Below are positions 19,742-31,883 of a stretch of 33,290 nt of DNA, in pieces (position 1 is the stretch's first letter; each line of letters starts with the position of its first letter). Under the pieces are notes generated by a model, which was given only the letters and a program-made list of their open reading frames with translations, searched no databases and was not told the DNA's origin. This DNA is from Peronospora farinosa (Eukaryota > Oomycota > Peronosporomycetes > Peronosporales > Peronosporaceae). The position numbers were made by a program, and so were the translations under genes. Location: NCBI GenBank assembly GCA_947646735.1, contig CANTFK010000426.1, positions 1-33,290 on the forward strand, read 5' to 3'.

Positions 19742-20058
19742 TGTAACGGCCTAAGAACCCGTTACCGTCTCACACTTAAAAAGCGTTGAGGAAGCGCTCT
19801 TAATTAACTCGTAAATATAACTCTGTTTTATTTTTGTTTTGTTTTAATTTACAGTAAGTGCGAATATGTTCCCTAGCCATGGGAATTACTCAATATGGAA
19901 GTCAATTTATTATTGGCTAATTATTGAGTCTGGTACCCCAATAATAAACCAATAATAAAATGACGCGCAGGATCCACTAATCGGATACTGCCCTATGCCT
20001 ACTTATGTAATTATGTATATTTCCTATAACTACTCATGTAATAGGTTGCCCCATTACA
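19742..20058 (-). mobile_element. hybrid solo LTR left by the gag-only element (unit 3)
   Basis: A single 317-bp LTR flanked by the same AGTAT duplication (19737-19741 and 20059-20063) that brackets the whole gag-only element in other units. Its left part matches the 3' LTR (CGGCCTAAGAAC, TTTACAGTAAG, TAGCCATGGG). Its right part matches the 5' LTR (ATTACTC, TTATTATTGG, TAATTATG, GGTTGCCCC). The switch falls within the shared 8 bases CATGGGAA at 19878-19885. This is the signature of recombination between the two LTRs with loss of the interior. Confidence 0.93.
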
Positions 20059-20063
20059 AGTAT

Positions 20064-20729
20064 GCCCAGGCCTCGAATCAGGTTTTGAATCCCGGGGAAG
20101 AGAGCTCTGTAAGCTAGAGACGTAGAGCTGGTCATGGATCTTTGGATATAACGGAGGTCTACACACACTTTTGTTTAAGGTATGAACCCTATAGAAGGAG
20201 TTTTACAATCGTCGAAGACGTAAGTAGGGGCATGTGGTCCGAGCGAATCAAGTTAAGTGTCCTTTTTAGGCACTTACGAAAAAAACGGGCCAGCACTTCC
20301 ACAGCCAAGTGGACATCTAATTCAGCGATAATCCTCAAAATTTATGCTCGATGGATCAATTAAAAGATTAAATTTGGACCAAGAATTTCGAAGTCTCAAG
20401 TATTTAAGATGTTGTTTGTCCAAAAGGAAGAATGGTTCGTGGAATAACCACATGTGACACCTGATGGCGCTGAGCAACGCTGTTAGAAATGCTCACGACC
20501 AAGTTTTGGATATTCGCCAGCTTTTAAGTAATTTTCAGGAGGTGTTATTGACGTGTCTCAACCCTCAGCAAGGATATACCTGCGCCAGGCGGAAAAAATG
20601 GTATATTTTGTTTGGTCTCATGATACAAGTGTTGGACTCGTAATCAAGATAACGGTGGCTGCTGTCAGAAGCACTGATGCTGTGCGCCATAAAAAAGATT
20701 GCCGCACAAGAAACTCGACGCCTGCTTTA
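20064..20729 (+). other. unrecognised block next to the unit junction (unit 3)
   Basis: Same as 8595-9260. It shares the T near 20356 with unit 2. Confidence 0.35.
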
Positions 20730-21736
20730 GTAACTAAAGCGACTTAAATTCGCTTTCAGGTGCGACGGAAGGGTAACCTTTCGTCCACCAAAATGATCCA
20801 ACAGCAGGCGACAATGTTCGTCCTGACTGTAACACTTCTTGATATCGGAGGCCATCGATCTCGTCACATGGTAGGCCTTCATGGCTGCCAATGTCGACAA
20901 CTTAACTCTTCCTTTCGTACGAGACACACTATCCTGGCGTCTTGCCTCGAAGCCTGGTCTACGTGATAAAGCGTTAGCCAAGACATTCGACTTATCCGGT
21001 TTATATTTAGCTTTGAAATTAAATTCAGAGAAGAATGTTAGCCATCTTGCCATCGGGCGAGGCGAGAGGTGCGGTGGATTTATAGCGGTCCGCAGAGATG
21101 CATGTATAACCCACAAATGGCTCGGTGCCCCACAAAAACTTAACAGTAGCATATTTAATTGAAAGTAGCTCCTTGTCATACACAGGGTAATTCAGCTCTG
21201 CGGCTTTGAGCCGAGACTGATACGAAATGACACGTTCAGCGCCGCTGTCATCATTCTTCATGAACGCGCTGTCGATTGCAAAATTGCTTGCATCACAGAC
21301 GATGATAAAGGCCTGACAATGCCAAGGCAGGTGCCTTCGCAATAGATTGCCTCACTGATGAAAACGTGTCTACTTGCTCCTTTGATTAAGTCCATTCTGC
21401 ATCCATTTTTAAAAGGTCAGGCAATGGCTTCATCCTCTCCACATAATTCTTTCTGTACTTATGCAAGTAATTAGCGAGCCCAAGGAATTGGCGCAGATCC
21501 TTCACATGTCGTGGGACTGGCCATTCCTTGATAGACGTTATCTTTTCTATGTACCATTATTACCCACTATGCAGCCCAGCACAGGTATCTCGGGTGCCTC
21601 TATTACGCACTTTTGCAAGTTAACGTATACTTGGGCGTCACCAGATACTGCAACACAGCTTTTGAATGACGCTTGTGCGACTCTATTGCGCTCAGACCGT
21701 CCTCCGCCCTACTAGGAACGAATACATCGTCAAAGT
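20730..21736 (-). pseudogene. RT catalytic segment, RNase H and linker remnant (unit 4)
   Basis: Same lesions as unit 1. RNase H opens at 21342. T at 21489 and near 21599 are shared only with unit 5. Confidence 0.9.
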
Positions 21737-21741
21737 AACGG

Positions 21742-22112
21742 TGTAACGGGGCTAGAACGTACCGTCACTAGCTCACACGTGCGCTTGAGGAAGGCTCAAG
21801 CCCATGTATTAGGTATTAAGTAAATTTAACTCTGAAAAGGATGTATTAGGTATTAAGTAAATTTAACTCTGATTGTTATTATTTTTGTTTCAATTCGTAC
21901 TAATTACGAAGATTTTATGTTTTAATAAATACGACAGTGTTCTCGCCTTTCGGGAACCGCACATTTTCAGGCTAATTTATCATTGGTCCATATTGGGACT
22001 TTATGCCCCAGCAATAAACAAACAAAAAATTGCCACGCTGTGCCCGCTATTCGGGCACACATATGTAATTGTTTATCTATATGTTGCTATGTGTGTAATG
22101 TGGCCCATTACA
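21742..22112 (-). mobile_element. solo LTR in the RT (unit 4)
   Basis: Same insertion, with AACGG at 21737-21741 and 22113-22117. It has the G form at the site where units 2 and 5 have T. Confidence 0.85.
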
Positions 22113-22117
22113 AACGG

Positions 22118-23002
22118 GACGCGTAGGCACGGTGCTGATGCATCATGTGAGCCACGCATGTTGCCGGAGCATTTTTTAACCCTTGTGGCATCACAAGCCA
22201 CTCCCACAGCATACCCCTTGGGGTGCTTACTGCCGTCTTGGCTATCTCATGAGGAAATTGATAGTAGCCATCCTTCAGATCCAGCGCGGAAAAGATAGTT
22301 GACTTTCCCATGGACATCATTCCGCGGGATCGGCGTTTGCATCGAATGTGTTTAGTTGAAATTAAAAACTCGCCTAAAATACGATTATCTACTTCTAAAA
22401 GTCGGAATTCACCTATAGCTATATTATCTTCTTGTACAAATGGTGTCCGTGTTCAACTTATTATAATCATGAACCATGCGTCATCCATTTGCTGCGTAGC
22501 GCACACAGAAGTTCGGGCTGGAGTGAGGCAACTTGATCTCACGTACATGTCCCGTCTTGGCTCGCTTATCGAAGAACTCATCGATGTAATCGACTTGTTC
22601 CTTCGGTAGCGGACATTTCCTGGCCGCGTAATACTTGGTGCCAGGCCCTAGGTCAATCTCGTGCCTGATGACCCTATCTGCCGGTAGGCGGCTCAGCACC
22701 TCTGCTGGAAAAACATCACGGTGTTAATACAGAGCACCATAGAGCGAGATTTCCTTCAGGACATCTCACTCTTGAGTAGCAAACCGTTTCTTTTTGTCGG
22801 TCTCCAAGACGCTCTCATCCATTGTGGATGAAGAGCAACAGTCCACCACGTTTTCTTCTGGAACTGGTGCGACTATCTCGTGGATCTTTCCTTCCTTTAA
22901 TTCGGACAGGAACAGATCCCACGTCATCTTCGAGAGATTTACTATCTCCTCGGAAGATGCCAAGACAAGTTGGAGCACCTCAACTGAGAATTCCTCCGCC
23001 AT
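22118..23002 (-). pseudogene. reverse transcriptase N-terminal half remnant (unit 4)
   Basis: Same three stops and insertion as unit 1, but a 10-bp deletion near 22245 brings two frames together. The stretch from [20 protein letters not shown] to GLKNAPAT is then one 70-codon open frame (22320 to 22108). The earlier stops remain, so the RT is still dead. Confidence 0.9.
22349..22438. mobile_element. 90-bp TG...CA insertion (unit 4)
   Basis: Same segment and AATG flanks as in unit 1. Confidence 0.5.
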
Positions 23003-23790
23003 CTTGTCTTCGACGACCTCAAACAGCTCGTTCGTAGGTCCGTCCTCTTGGCCGACACTGATCTAATGGTCACTTGTTTAGACGTGCCCTTGATCGTCTT
23101 AGTACGTCTGGCGCTCGTTGTTCGTGTCACCACGACCTTTGACCTGGAAAAAGGTGTCGTTGCTATTTCAGCTAGCGCACTCCTTCCAACCGCACCAGGC
23201 TCTTGGCTCTGTGCCGTTTCTTGTGGCGCTTGACTTCCTGTCAGCCCACCATCAACTGCCACAGGCTCTCGGCTCTGTGCAGGACCATTGGACGCATGAC
23301 TACCTGTCATCGTCCCATTCACTACACCAGTCTCCTCGAGCTGGGTAGGAATTTGTGTCATGTGAATTCCTTTAGAACAATTCCAACTAATCCAGGCTTA
23401 GCGAGAAGGATAGTACCTGGGGCCGATAAGCATACCGTCATCGCACCTTCGACTGTGTTGGACACAGCATCAATCGCATACGACTCTCGCAGGAGCGCAT
23501 CCTTTCTGGTGTCCTGCGTAGAGTTAGCTACTGTGTGTGTACGCCAGTATATCCATGGTTGGTGTTTAGCCAGCCAAGGCATGCCTAGGATGAGGTCATA
23601 CGGACTGTCCATACCTAGCACTGTAAACTTCTCTTTACAAGAGAAGTCACTGAAACTAAAGGCGAGTTCAACTTGAACTCCCTCCGATTTAACGAGCGCG
23701 CTGTTAGCTAATAAACGGTCGCCTCTTGTTGCTTGCCATCCTGGCAAAGCGACTCATAATTTGCCGGACTCTTTTTCAGAGCCGCGAGTT
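23003..23790 (-). pseudogene. protease C-terminal part and linker remnant (unit 4)
   Basis: Same three-frame arrangement as unit 1, with Thr for Pro in the linker as in units 3 and 5. Confidence 0.85.
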
Positions 23791-24567
23791 TCACAAAGTT
23801 TGTGATGCACCCGAATCCACGAGAAGGGTCATCACTTGATTATAGCCTCGTATTCGAGCGCTATGGACAAAAAGGGTTGAGGTCCGACCTTTCGGAACCT
23901 CAGGGACTATGCTACCCATTTGTTCGATAACTCTGAACATAGTGGTAGCTTCAGAGTCCGCGACAGTAGGGCATCCCGCCCTTACTGCACTCCCACAAAT
24001 TCTTAACTCATCTTGGGCAAGTGCTGAACCCGTGCGTCGTTCACGCTGGTTTTTCGCACCTCCCTTCGGGTAGGGAGCCTTCTTGCTGGCTGCTTTAGCA
24101 CCAGCATCAGGTTTGGGATAACAGCGAGCCATCATACGGCCGCGCTTGCCGCACTTGTAGTAGACCACGTCTGCATTGCATAATTCCATTAGAGTGGAAC
24201 CCGACTTCTCGGCCGACGGCTTATAATAAGCTGTCGCCGAGAAATTGTTGTAGGATTGCTCTTGAACCATGGCAATATCAATTGCCTCCTCTTTCGTCTT
24301 TGGCACTTTTCTGAAATGGACCTGACTCGATGGGCCGTGTCGTAGTCCATTTATGAACGTAGGCACCTCAATGTGTTTCGGTATCGAAAGACGCAGAAAG
24401 CGACCGCATCTTCTGCACATTCTATTTCAGAGATCATTTCGAATGTAGTGCTCCAAAGAAGCGCGCCTAAAGTAAAGCTTCATGTAAGGCGGCTGGTACA
24501 TGGCTGCAAATAACCTCTGCAAACTAGACCTGAAGCTGGCCATGGAAAAATTCAATAGCAAAAAGGA
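23791..24567 (-). pseudogene. gag C-terminal part and protease active-site half (unit 4)
   Basis: 209-codon open frame (24420 to 23791). Private His for Tyr (TLFVHSARIRG) upstream of LLVDSGAS. Confidence 0.9.
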
Positions 24568-24572
24568 AGTAT

Positions 24573-24889
24573 TGTAACGGCCTAAGAACCCGTTACCGTC
24601 TCACACTTAAAAAGCGTTGAGGAAGCGCTCTTAATTAACTCGTAAATATAACTCTGTTTTATTTTTGTTTTGTTTTAATTTACAGTAAGTGCGAATATGT
24701 TCCCTAGCCATGGGAACCACTCAATATGGAAGTCAATTTATAATTGGCTAATTATTGGGTCTGGTACCCCAATAATAAACCAATAATAAAATGACGCGCA
24801 GGATCCACTAATCGGATACTGCCCTATGCCTACTTATGTAATCATGTATATTTCCTATAACTACTCATGTAATAGGTTTCCCCATTACA
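24573..24889 (-). repeat. 3' LTR of the gag-only element (unit 4)
   Basis: 317 bp, same clustered variant version as units 2 and 5. Confidence 0.9.
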
Positions 24890-25293
24890 TCATCCCCCTC
24901 TTTAAGTTGCGCTTACCTCAACGTAAGCGCGAATCGCAGAAAGTATTTTCTCGACCAACGGCGTAACTTCGAACCTGCCCATTTAGACATAGCTGAGCAG
25001 CAAGAACCCTAAGCGTCCACGAAACGATATCTCTGACAACCAGAACTGGGGACACCAAGCGACGATCCGAAGAGAACAGGCGCCGCAGGTGGTGAATGAG
25101 AACTTGAAGCCGTGGCGCTTGTATGGTCTTGAAGGTGCTGTCGATCCAGCAACGATTAGAATGATGATAATCAGTCTCGAATCATCGCGCATGGTGGTGG
25201 CATTGAAGTGAGTATGGATCACTTTGTGGATAGGAGCCCGAGCTACCACCTGAGTACTCGGGGCTCCAATTCTTCCAGTACGGGGCCCCGCGC

Positions 25294-26289
25294 CTACTGG
25301 AACCGCTCCTTTTTTGGCGGTATTACCAACAACACAGCGTCTCCTCGTGAGACAGCTGTGTTCATCGTCACCGGCGCAGGTGCACGACAGACAGCCGCAC
25401 GATGGCCTGCTTTACCACAGCGAAAACACTTCATCGTGTTAGGATTGTGAATGTCGCGGCTTAATGATTTGCCGCGACCACGAGAGGACTCAATTGCATT
25501 AAGTTCTATTGGCTCTGGGCCAGACGTCCGGGAATGTTGTGACGCTACGTGCAGGTACGACGACGCGACAGTGTAATCCTCACGAAGCTCGAGGGCAAAT
25601 GACTCCTCGAGGGACTTTGGCTTGGCACGTGTAAGGCAATAACGCATCATGACCTCCTGCATACCAAATATAAATGCATGGACTCGTGAAGCCATGTCAA
25701 TTGGATGCGTGGTAATGCACAAAGCAAGATGACGTTTATTCTGCACGTAGTCACGCATTGACAGCTTGCCCGTCGGAGTGAGAAGAAATCTGCACGCAAG
25801 CGACATTAATCTTGAGGAGGCTCGAAAGCCAGTCGTAAGTTACGCTGGATATCGTCCAGCGTGGGAAACGCCGACTCATCTACGACGAGCTTTCCGAGAG
25901 CCCATTCCTTGACATTTCCAACAAGGCGAGACAGAAGGAAATTGACCTTGGCCGTCGGAGCGTCAATTTATCTTGACGCTATTGCAATATCCAACTCGCG
26001 AAACCATCGATTAAGGGGGAAAAGATCCGGACCATCACCGGAGTACGTTGACGTCTCCATCTTGATAGCGTCATGGTGCGAAGTGCGCGAGGAAGTCATT
26101 ACTCGCCGATTCGCTTCGGCGAGCTTGCGCACCATAAAGTCTTGGATGGCGACACGCTGATCATCGGACGTCGCTGTGCTCAGCAGCGACGTCACAATAG
26201 TTGTACCAGACACCAACGCGAGGCGATGTGGAGAAGTCAGAATGCTCCAGCGAGACCGCTGGAGCCACCGAAGACTCGTCCATGTTCAT
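25294..26289 (-). pseudogene. gag of the gag-only element (unit 4)
   Basis: First ATG at 26289. About 30 bp are lost near 26227 between two GATGT repeats, with one added base, so the N-terminal part is out of frame with the rest in this copy only. The CCHC knuckle near the end is intact. Confidence 0.85.
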
Positions 26290-26330
26290 CTCAAATGTGG
26301 TCACTGAGAGGACTACAAAGTTCTACCAGG

Positions 26331-26648
26331 TGTAACGAGCTAAGGACCCGTTACCAACTCACACTTAAAAAGCGTTGAGGAAGCGCTCTTAATTAACTCG
26401 TAAATATAACTCTGTTTTATTTTTGTTTAGTTTTAATTCGCAGTAAGTGCGAATATGTTCCCTAGCTCATGGGAATTACTCAATATGGAAGTCAATTTAT
26501 TATTGGCTAATTATTGAGTCTGGTTCCCCAATAATAAACCAATAATAAAATGACGCGCAGGATCCACTAATCGGATACTGCCCTATGCCTACTTATGTAA
26601 TTATGTATATTTCCTATAACTACTCATGTAATAGGTTGCCCCATTACA
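26331..26648 (-). repeat. 5' LTR of the gag-only element (unit 4)
   Basis: 318 bp. It has GTAAGTGC, so the internal palindrome has one mismatch, and GGTTCCCC; both are shared only with unit 5. Confidence 0.9.
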
Positions 26649-26653
26649 AGTAT

Positions 26654-27319
26654 GCCCAGGCCTCGAATCAGGTTTTGAATCCCGGGGAAGAGAGCTCTGT
26701 AAGCTAGAGACGTAGAGCTGGTCATGGATCTTTGGATATAACGGAGGTCTACACACACTTTTGTTTAAGGTATGAACCCTATAGAAGGAGTTTTACAATC
26801 GTCGAAGACGTAAGTAGGGGCATGTGGTCCGAGCGAATCAAGTTAAGTGTCCTTTTTAGGCACTTACGAAAAAAACGGGCCAGCACTTCCACAGCCAAGT
26901 GGACATCTAATTCAGCGATAATCCTCAAAATTTATGCTCGATGGACCAATTAAAAGATTAAATTTGGACCAAGAATTTTGAAGTCTCAAGTATTTAAGAT
27001 GTTGTTTGTCCAAAAGGAAGAATGGTTCGTGGAATAACCACATGTGACACCTGATGGCGCTGAGCAACGCTGTTAGAAATGCTCACGACCAAGTTTTGGA
27101 TATTCGCCAGCTTTTAAGTAATTTTCAGGAGGTGTTATTGACGTGTCTCAACCCTCAGCAAGGATATACCTGCGCCAGGCGGAAAAAATGGTATATTTTG
27201 TTTGGTCTCATGATACAAGTGTTGGACTCGTAATCAAGATAACGGTGGCTGCTGTCAGAAGCACTGATGCTGTGCGCCATAAAAAAGATTGCCGCACAAG
27301 AAACTCGACGACTGCTTTA
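26654..27319 (+). other. unrecognised block next to the unit junction (unit 4)
   Basis: Same as 8595-9260. Private bases near 26979 (AATTTTGAAG) and at about 27311 (CGACGACTGC). Confidence 0.35.
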
Positions 27320-28326
27320 GTAACTAAAGCGACTTAAATTCGCTTTCAGGTGCGACGGAAGGGTAACCTTTCGTCCACCAAAATGATCCAACAGCAGGCG
27401 ACAATGTTCGTCCTGACTGTAACACTCCTTGATATCGGAGGCCATCGATCTCGTCACATGGTAGGCCTTCATGGCTGCCAATGTCGACAACTTAACTCTT
27501 CCTTTCGTACGAGACACACTATCCTGGCGTCTTGCCTCGAAGCCTGGTCTACGTGATAAAGCGTTAGCCAAGACATTCGACTTATCCGGTTTATATTTAG
27601 CTTTGAAATTAAATTCAGAGAAGAATGTTAGCCATCTTGCCATCGGGCGAGGCGAGAGGTGCGGTGGATTTATAGCGGTCCGCAGAGATGCATGTATAAC
27701 CCACAAATGGCTCGGTGCCCCACAAAAACTTAACAGTAGCATATTTAATTGAAAGTAGCTCCTTGTCATACACAGGGTAATTCAGCTCTGCGGCTTTGAG
27801 CCGAGACTGATACGAAATGACACGTTCAGCGCCGCTGTCATCATTCTTCATGAACGCGCTGTCGATTGCAAAATTGCCTGCATCACAGACGATGATAAAG
27901 GCCTGACAATGCCAAGGCAGGTGCCTTCGCAATAGATTGCCTCACTGATGAAAACGTGTCTACTTGCTCCTTTGATTAAGTCCATTCTGCATCCATTTTT
28001 AAAAGGTCATGCAATGGCTTCATCCTCTCCACATAATTCTTTCTGTACTTATGCAAGTAATTAGCGAGCCCAAGGAATTGGCGCAGATCCTTCACATGTC
28101 GTGGGACTGGCCATTCCTTGATAGACGTTATCTTTTCTATGTACCATTATTACCCACTATGCAGCCCAGCACAGGTATCTCGGGTGCCTCTATTACGCAC
28201 TTTTGCAAGTTAACGTATACTTGGGCGTCACCAGATACTGCAACACAGCTTTTGAATGACGCTTGTGCGACTCTATTGCGCTCAGACCGTCCTCCGCCCT
28301 ACTAGGAACGAATACATCGTCAAAGT
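27320..28326 (-). pseudogene. RT catalytic segment, RNase H and linker remnant (unit 5)
   Basis: Same lesions as unit 1. RNase H opens at 27932 with a private Gly for Ser (CDAGNFAID). Confidence 0.9.
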
Positions 28327-28331
28327 AACGG

Positions 28332-28702
28332 TGTAACGTGGCTAGAACGTACCGTCACTAGCTCACACGTGCGCTTGAGGAAGGCTCAAGCCCATGTATT
28401 AGGTATTAAGTAAATTTAACTCTGAAAAGGATGTATTAGGTATTAAGTAAATTTAACTCTGATTGTTATTATTTTTGTTTCAATTCGTACTAATTACGAA
28501 GATTTTATGTTTTAATAAATACGACAGTGTTCTCGCCTTTCGGGAACCGCACATTTTCAGGCTAATTTATCATTGGTCCATATTGGGACTTTATGCCCCA
28601 GCAATAAACAAACAAAAAATTGCCACGCTGTGCCCGCTATTCGGGCACACATATGTAATTGTTTATCTATATGTTGCTATGTGTGTAATGTGGCCCATTA
28701 CA
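28332..28702 (-). mobile_element. solo LTR in the RT (unit 5)
   Basis: Same insertion, with AACGG at 28327-28331 and 28703-28707. It has the T form (CGTGGC) shared with unit 2. Confidence 0.85.
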
Positions 28703-28707
28703 AACGG

Positions 28708-29592
28708 GACGCGTAGGCACGGTGCTGATGCATCATGTGAGCCACGAATGTTGCCGGAGCATTTTTTAACCCTTGTGGCATCACAAGCCACTCCCACAGC
28801 ATACCCCTTGGGGTGCTTACTGCCGTCTTGGCTATCTCATGAGGAAATTGATAGTAGCCATCCTTCAGATCCAGCGCGGAAAAGATAGTTGACTTTCCCA
28901 TGGACATCATTCCGCGGGATCGGCGTTTGCATCGAATGTGTTTAGTTGAAATTAAAAACTCGCCTAAAATACGATTATCTACTTCTAAAAGTCGGAATTC
29001 ACCTATAGCTATATTATCTTCTTGTACAAATGGTGTCCGTGTTCAACTTATTATAATCATGAACCATGCGTCATCCATTTGCTGCGTAGCGCACACAGAA
29101 GTTCGGGCTGGAGTGAGGCAACTTGATCTCACGTACATGTCCCGTCTTGGCTCGCTTATCGAAGAACTCATCGATGTAATCGACTTGTTCCTTCGGTAGC
29201 GGACATTTCCTGGCCGCGTAATACTTGGTGCCAGGCCCTAGGTCAATCTCGTGCCTGATGACCCTATCTGCCGGTAGGCGGCTCAGCACCTCTGCTGGAA
29301 AAACATCACGGTGTTAATACAGAGCACCATAGAGCGAGATTTCCTTCAGGACATCTCACTCTTGAGTAGCAAACCGTTTCTTTTTGTCGGTCTCCAAGAC
29401 GCTCTCATCCATTGTGGATGAAGAGCAACAGTCCACCACGTTTTCTTCTGGAACTGGTGCGACTATCTCGTGGATCTTTCCTTCCTTTAATTCGGACAGG
29501 AACAGATCCCACGTCATCTTCGAGAGATTTACTATCTCCTCGGAAGATGCCAAGACAAGTTGGAGCACCTCAACTGAGAATTCCTCCGCCAT
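28708..29592 (-). pseudogene. reverse transcriptase N-terminal half remnant (unit 5)
   Basis: Has the 10-bp deletion and 70-codon open stretch (28910 to 28698) seen in unit 4, plus the common stops. NAPATFVAH is conserved here, where unit 4 reads NAPATCVAH. Confidence 0.9.
28939..29028. mobile_element. 90-bp TG...CA insertion (unit 5)
   Basis: Same segment and AATG flanks as in unit 1. Confidence 0.5.
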
Positions 29593-30380
29593 CTTGTCTT
29601 CGACGACCTCAAACAGCTCGTTCGTAGGTCCGTCCTCTTGGCCGACACTGATCTAATGGTCACTTGTTTAGACGTGCCCTTGATCGTCTTAGTACGTCTG
29701 GCGCTCGTTGTTCGTGTCACCACGACCTTTGACCTGGAAAAAGGTGTCGTTGCTATTTCAGCTAGCGCACTCCTTCCAACCGCACCAGGCTCTTGGCTCT
29801 GTGCCGTTTCTTGTGGCGCTTGACTTCCTGTCAGCCCACCATCAACTGCCACAGGCTCTCGGCTCTGTGCAGGACCATTGGACGCATGACTACCTGTCAT
29901 CGTCCCATTCACTACACCAGTCTCCTCGAGCTGGGTAGGAATTTGTGTCATGTGAATTCCTTTAGAACAATTCCAACTAATCCAGGCTTAGCGAGAAGGA
30001 TAGTACCTGGGGCCGATAAGCATACCGTCATCGCACCTTCGACTGTGTTGGACACAGCATCAATCGCATACGATTCTCGCAGGAGCGCATCCTTTCTGGT
30101 GTCCTGCGTAGAGTTAGCTACTGTGTGTGTACGCCAGTATATCCATGGTTGGTGTTTAGCCAGCCAAGGCATGCCTAGGATGAGGTCATACGGACTGTCC
30201 ATACCTAGCACTGTAAACTTCTCTTTACAAGAGAAGTCACTGAAACTAAAGGCGAGTTCAACTTGAACTCCCTCCGATTTAACGAGCGCGCTGTTAGCTA
30301 ATAAACGGTCGCCTCTTGTTGCTTGCCATCCTGGCAAAGCGACTCATAATTTGCCGGACTCTTTTTCAGAGCCGCGAGTT
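29593..30380 (-). pseudogene. protease C-terminal part and linker remnant (unit 5)
   Basis: Same three-frame arrangement as unit 1. Confidence 0.85.
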
Positions 30381-31157
30381 TCACAAAGTTTGTGATGCAC
30401 CCGAATCCACGAGAAGGGTCATCACTTGATTATAGCCTCGTATTCGAGCGCTATAGACAAAAAGGGTTGAGGTCCGACCTTTCGGAACCTCAGGGACTAT
30501 GCTACCCATTTGTTCGATAACTCTGAACATAGTGGTAGCTTCAGAGTCCGCGACAGTAGGGCATCCCGCCCTTACTGCACTCCCACAAATTCTTAACTCA
30601 TCTTGGGCAAGTGCTGAACCCGTGCGTCGTTCACGCTGGTTTTTCGCACCTCCCTTCGGGTAGGGAGCCTTCTTGCTGGCTGCTTTAGCACCAGCATCAG
30701 GTTTGGGATAACAGCGAGCCATCATACGGCCGCGCTTGCCGCACTTGTAGTAGACCACGTCTGCATTGCATAATTCCATTAGAGTGGAACCCGACTTCTC
30801 GGCCGACGGCTTATAATAAGCTGTCGCCGAGAAATTGTTGTAGGATTGCTCTTGAACCATGGCAATATCAATTGCCTCCTCTTTCGTCTTTGGCACTTTT
30901 CTGAAATGGACCTGACTCGATGGGCCGTGTCGTAGTCCATTTATGAACGTAGGCACCTCAATGTGTTTCGGTATCGAAAGACGCAGAAAGCGACCGCATC
31001 TTCTGCACATTCTATTTCAGAGATCATTTCGAATGTAGTGCTCCAAAGAAGCGCGCCTAAAGTAAAGCTTCATGTAAGGCGGCTGGTACATGGCTGCAAA
31101 TAACCTCTGCAAACTAGACCTGAAGCTGGCCATGGAAAAATTCAATAGCAAAAAGGA
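30381..31157 (-). pseudogene. gag C-terminal part and protease active-site half (unit 5)
   Basis: 209-codon open frame (31010 to 30381) with the degenerate knuckle and LLVDSGAS, failing just after the active site. Confidence 0.9.
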
Positions 31158-31162
31158 AGTAT

Positions 31163-31479
31163 TGTAACGGCCTAAGAACCCGTTACCGTCTCACACTTAA
31201 AAAGCGTTGAGGAAGCGCTCTTAATTAACTCGTAAATATAACTCTGTTTTATTTTTGTTTTGTTTTAATTTACAGTAAGTGCGAATATGTTCCCTAGCCA
31301 TGGGAACCACTCAATATGGAAGTCAATTTATAATTGGCTAATTATTGGGTCTGGTACCCCAATAATAAACCAATAATAAAATGACGCGCAGGATCCACTA
31401 ATCGGATACTGCCCTATGCCTACTTATGTAATCATGTATATTTCCTATAACTACTCATGTAATAGGTTTCCCCATTACA
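31163..31479 (-). repeat. 3' LTR of the gag-only element (unit 5)
   Basis: 317 bp, same clustered variant version as units 2 and 4. Confidence 0.9.
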
Positions 31480-31883
31480 TCATCCCCCTCTTTAAGTTGC
31501 GCTTACCTCAACGTAAGCGCGAATCGCAGAAAGTATTTTCTCGACCAACGGCGTAACTTCGAACCTGCCCATTTAGACATAGCTGAGCAGCAAGAACCCT
31601 AAGCGTCCACGAAACGATATCTCTGAAAACCAGAACTGGGGACACCAAGCGACGATCCGAAGAGAACAGGCGCCGCAGGTGGTGAATGAGAACTTGAAGC
31701 CGTGGCGCTTGTATGGTCTTGAAGGTGCTGTCGATCCAGCAACGATTAGAATGATGATAATCAGTCTCGAATCATCGCGCATGGTGGTGGCATTGAAGTG
31801 AGTATGAATCACTTTGTGGATAGGAGCCCGAGCTACCACCTGAGTACTCGGGGCTCCAATTCTTCCAGTACGGGGCCCCGCGC

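Larger units (their letters stand above)
15890..20729. repeat. array unit 3 (shortened, 4840 bp)
   Basis: Lacks about 1.79 kb relative to its neighbours. The missing part is exactly one LTR plus the interior of the gag-only element. It also has a private 1-base deletion at about 17817 in the RT (AGGCCTAGG for AGGCCCTAGG). Confidence 0.95.
24573..26648 (-). mobile_element. gag-only LTR retrotransposon (unit 4)
   Basis: 2076 bp, with AGTAT at 24568-24572 and 26649-26653. LTRs are 24573-24889 and 26331-26648. The interior is shortened by the private deletion near 26227. Confidence 0.9.
20730..27319. repeat. array unit 4 (6590 bp)
   Basis: 39 bp shorter than unit 1. A 10-bp deletion in the RT near 22245 is shared with unit 5. 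A net 29-bp loss near 26227, in the gag of the gag-only element, is private. Confidence 0.95.

Noticed and set aside
15890..20729. Short unit 3 as an assembly collapse
   Set aside because: The join is a precise hybrid of two distinguishable LTRs with correct target-site duplications and private variants in the unit, which a biological recombination explains. Not fully excluded without reads.
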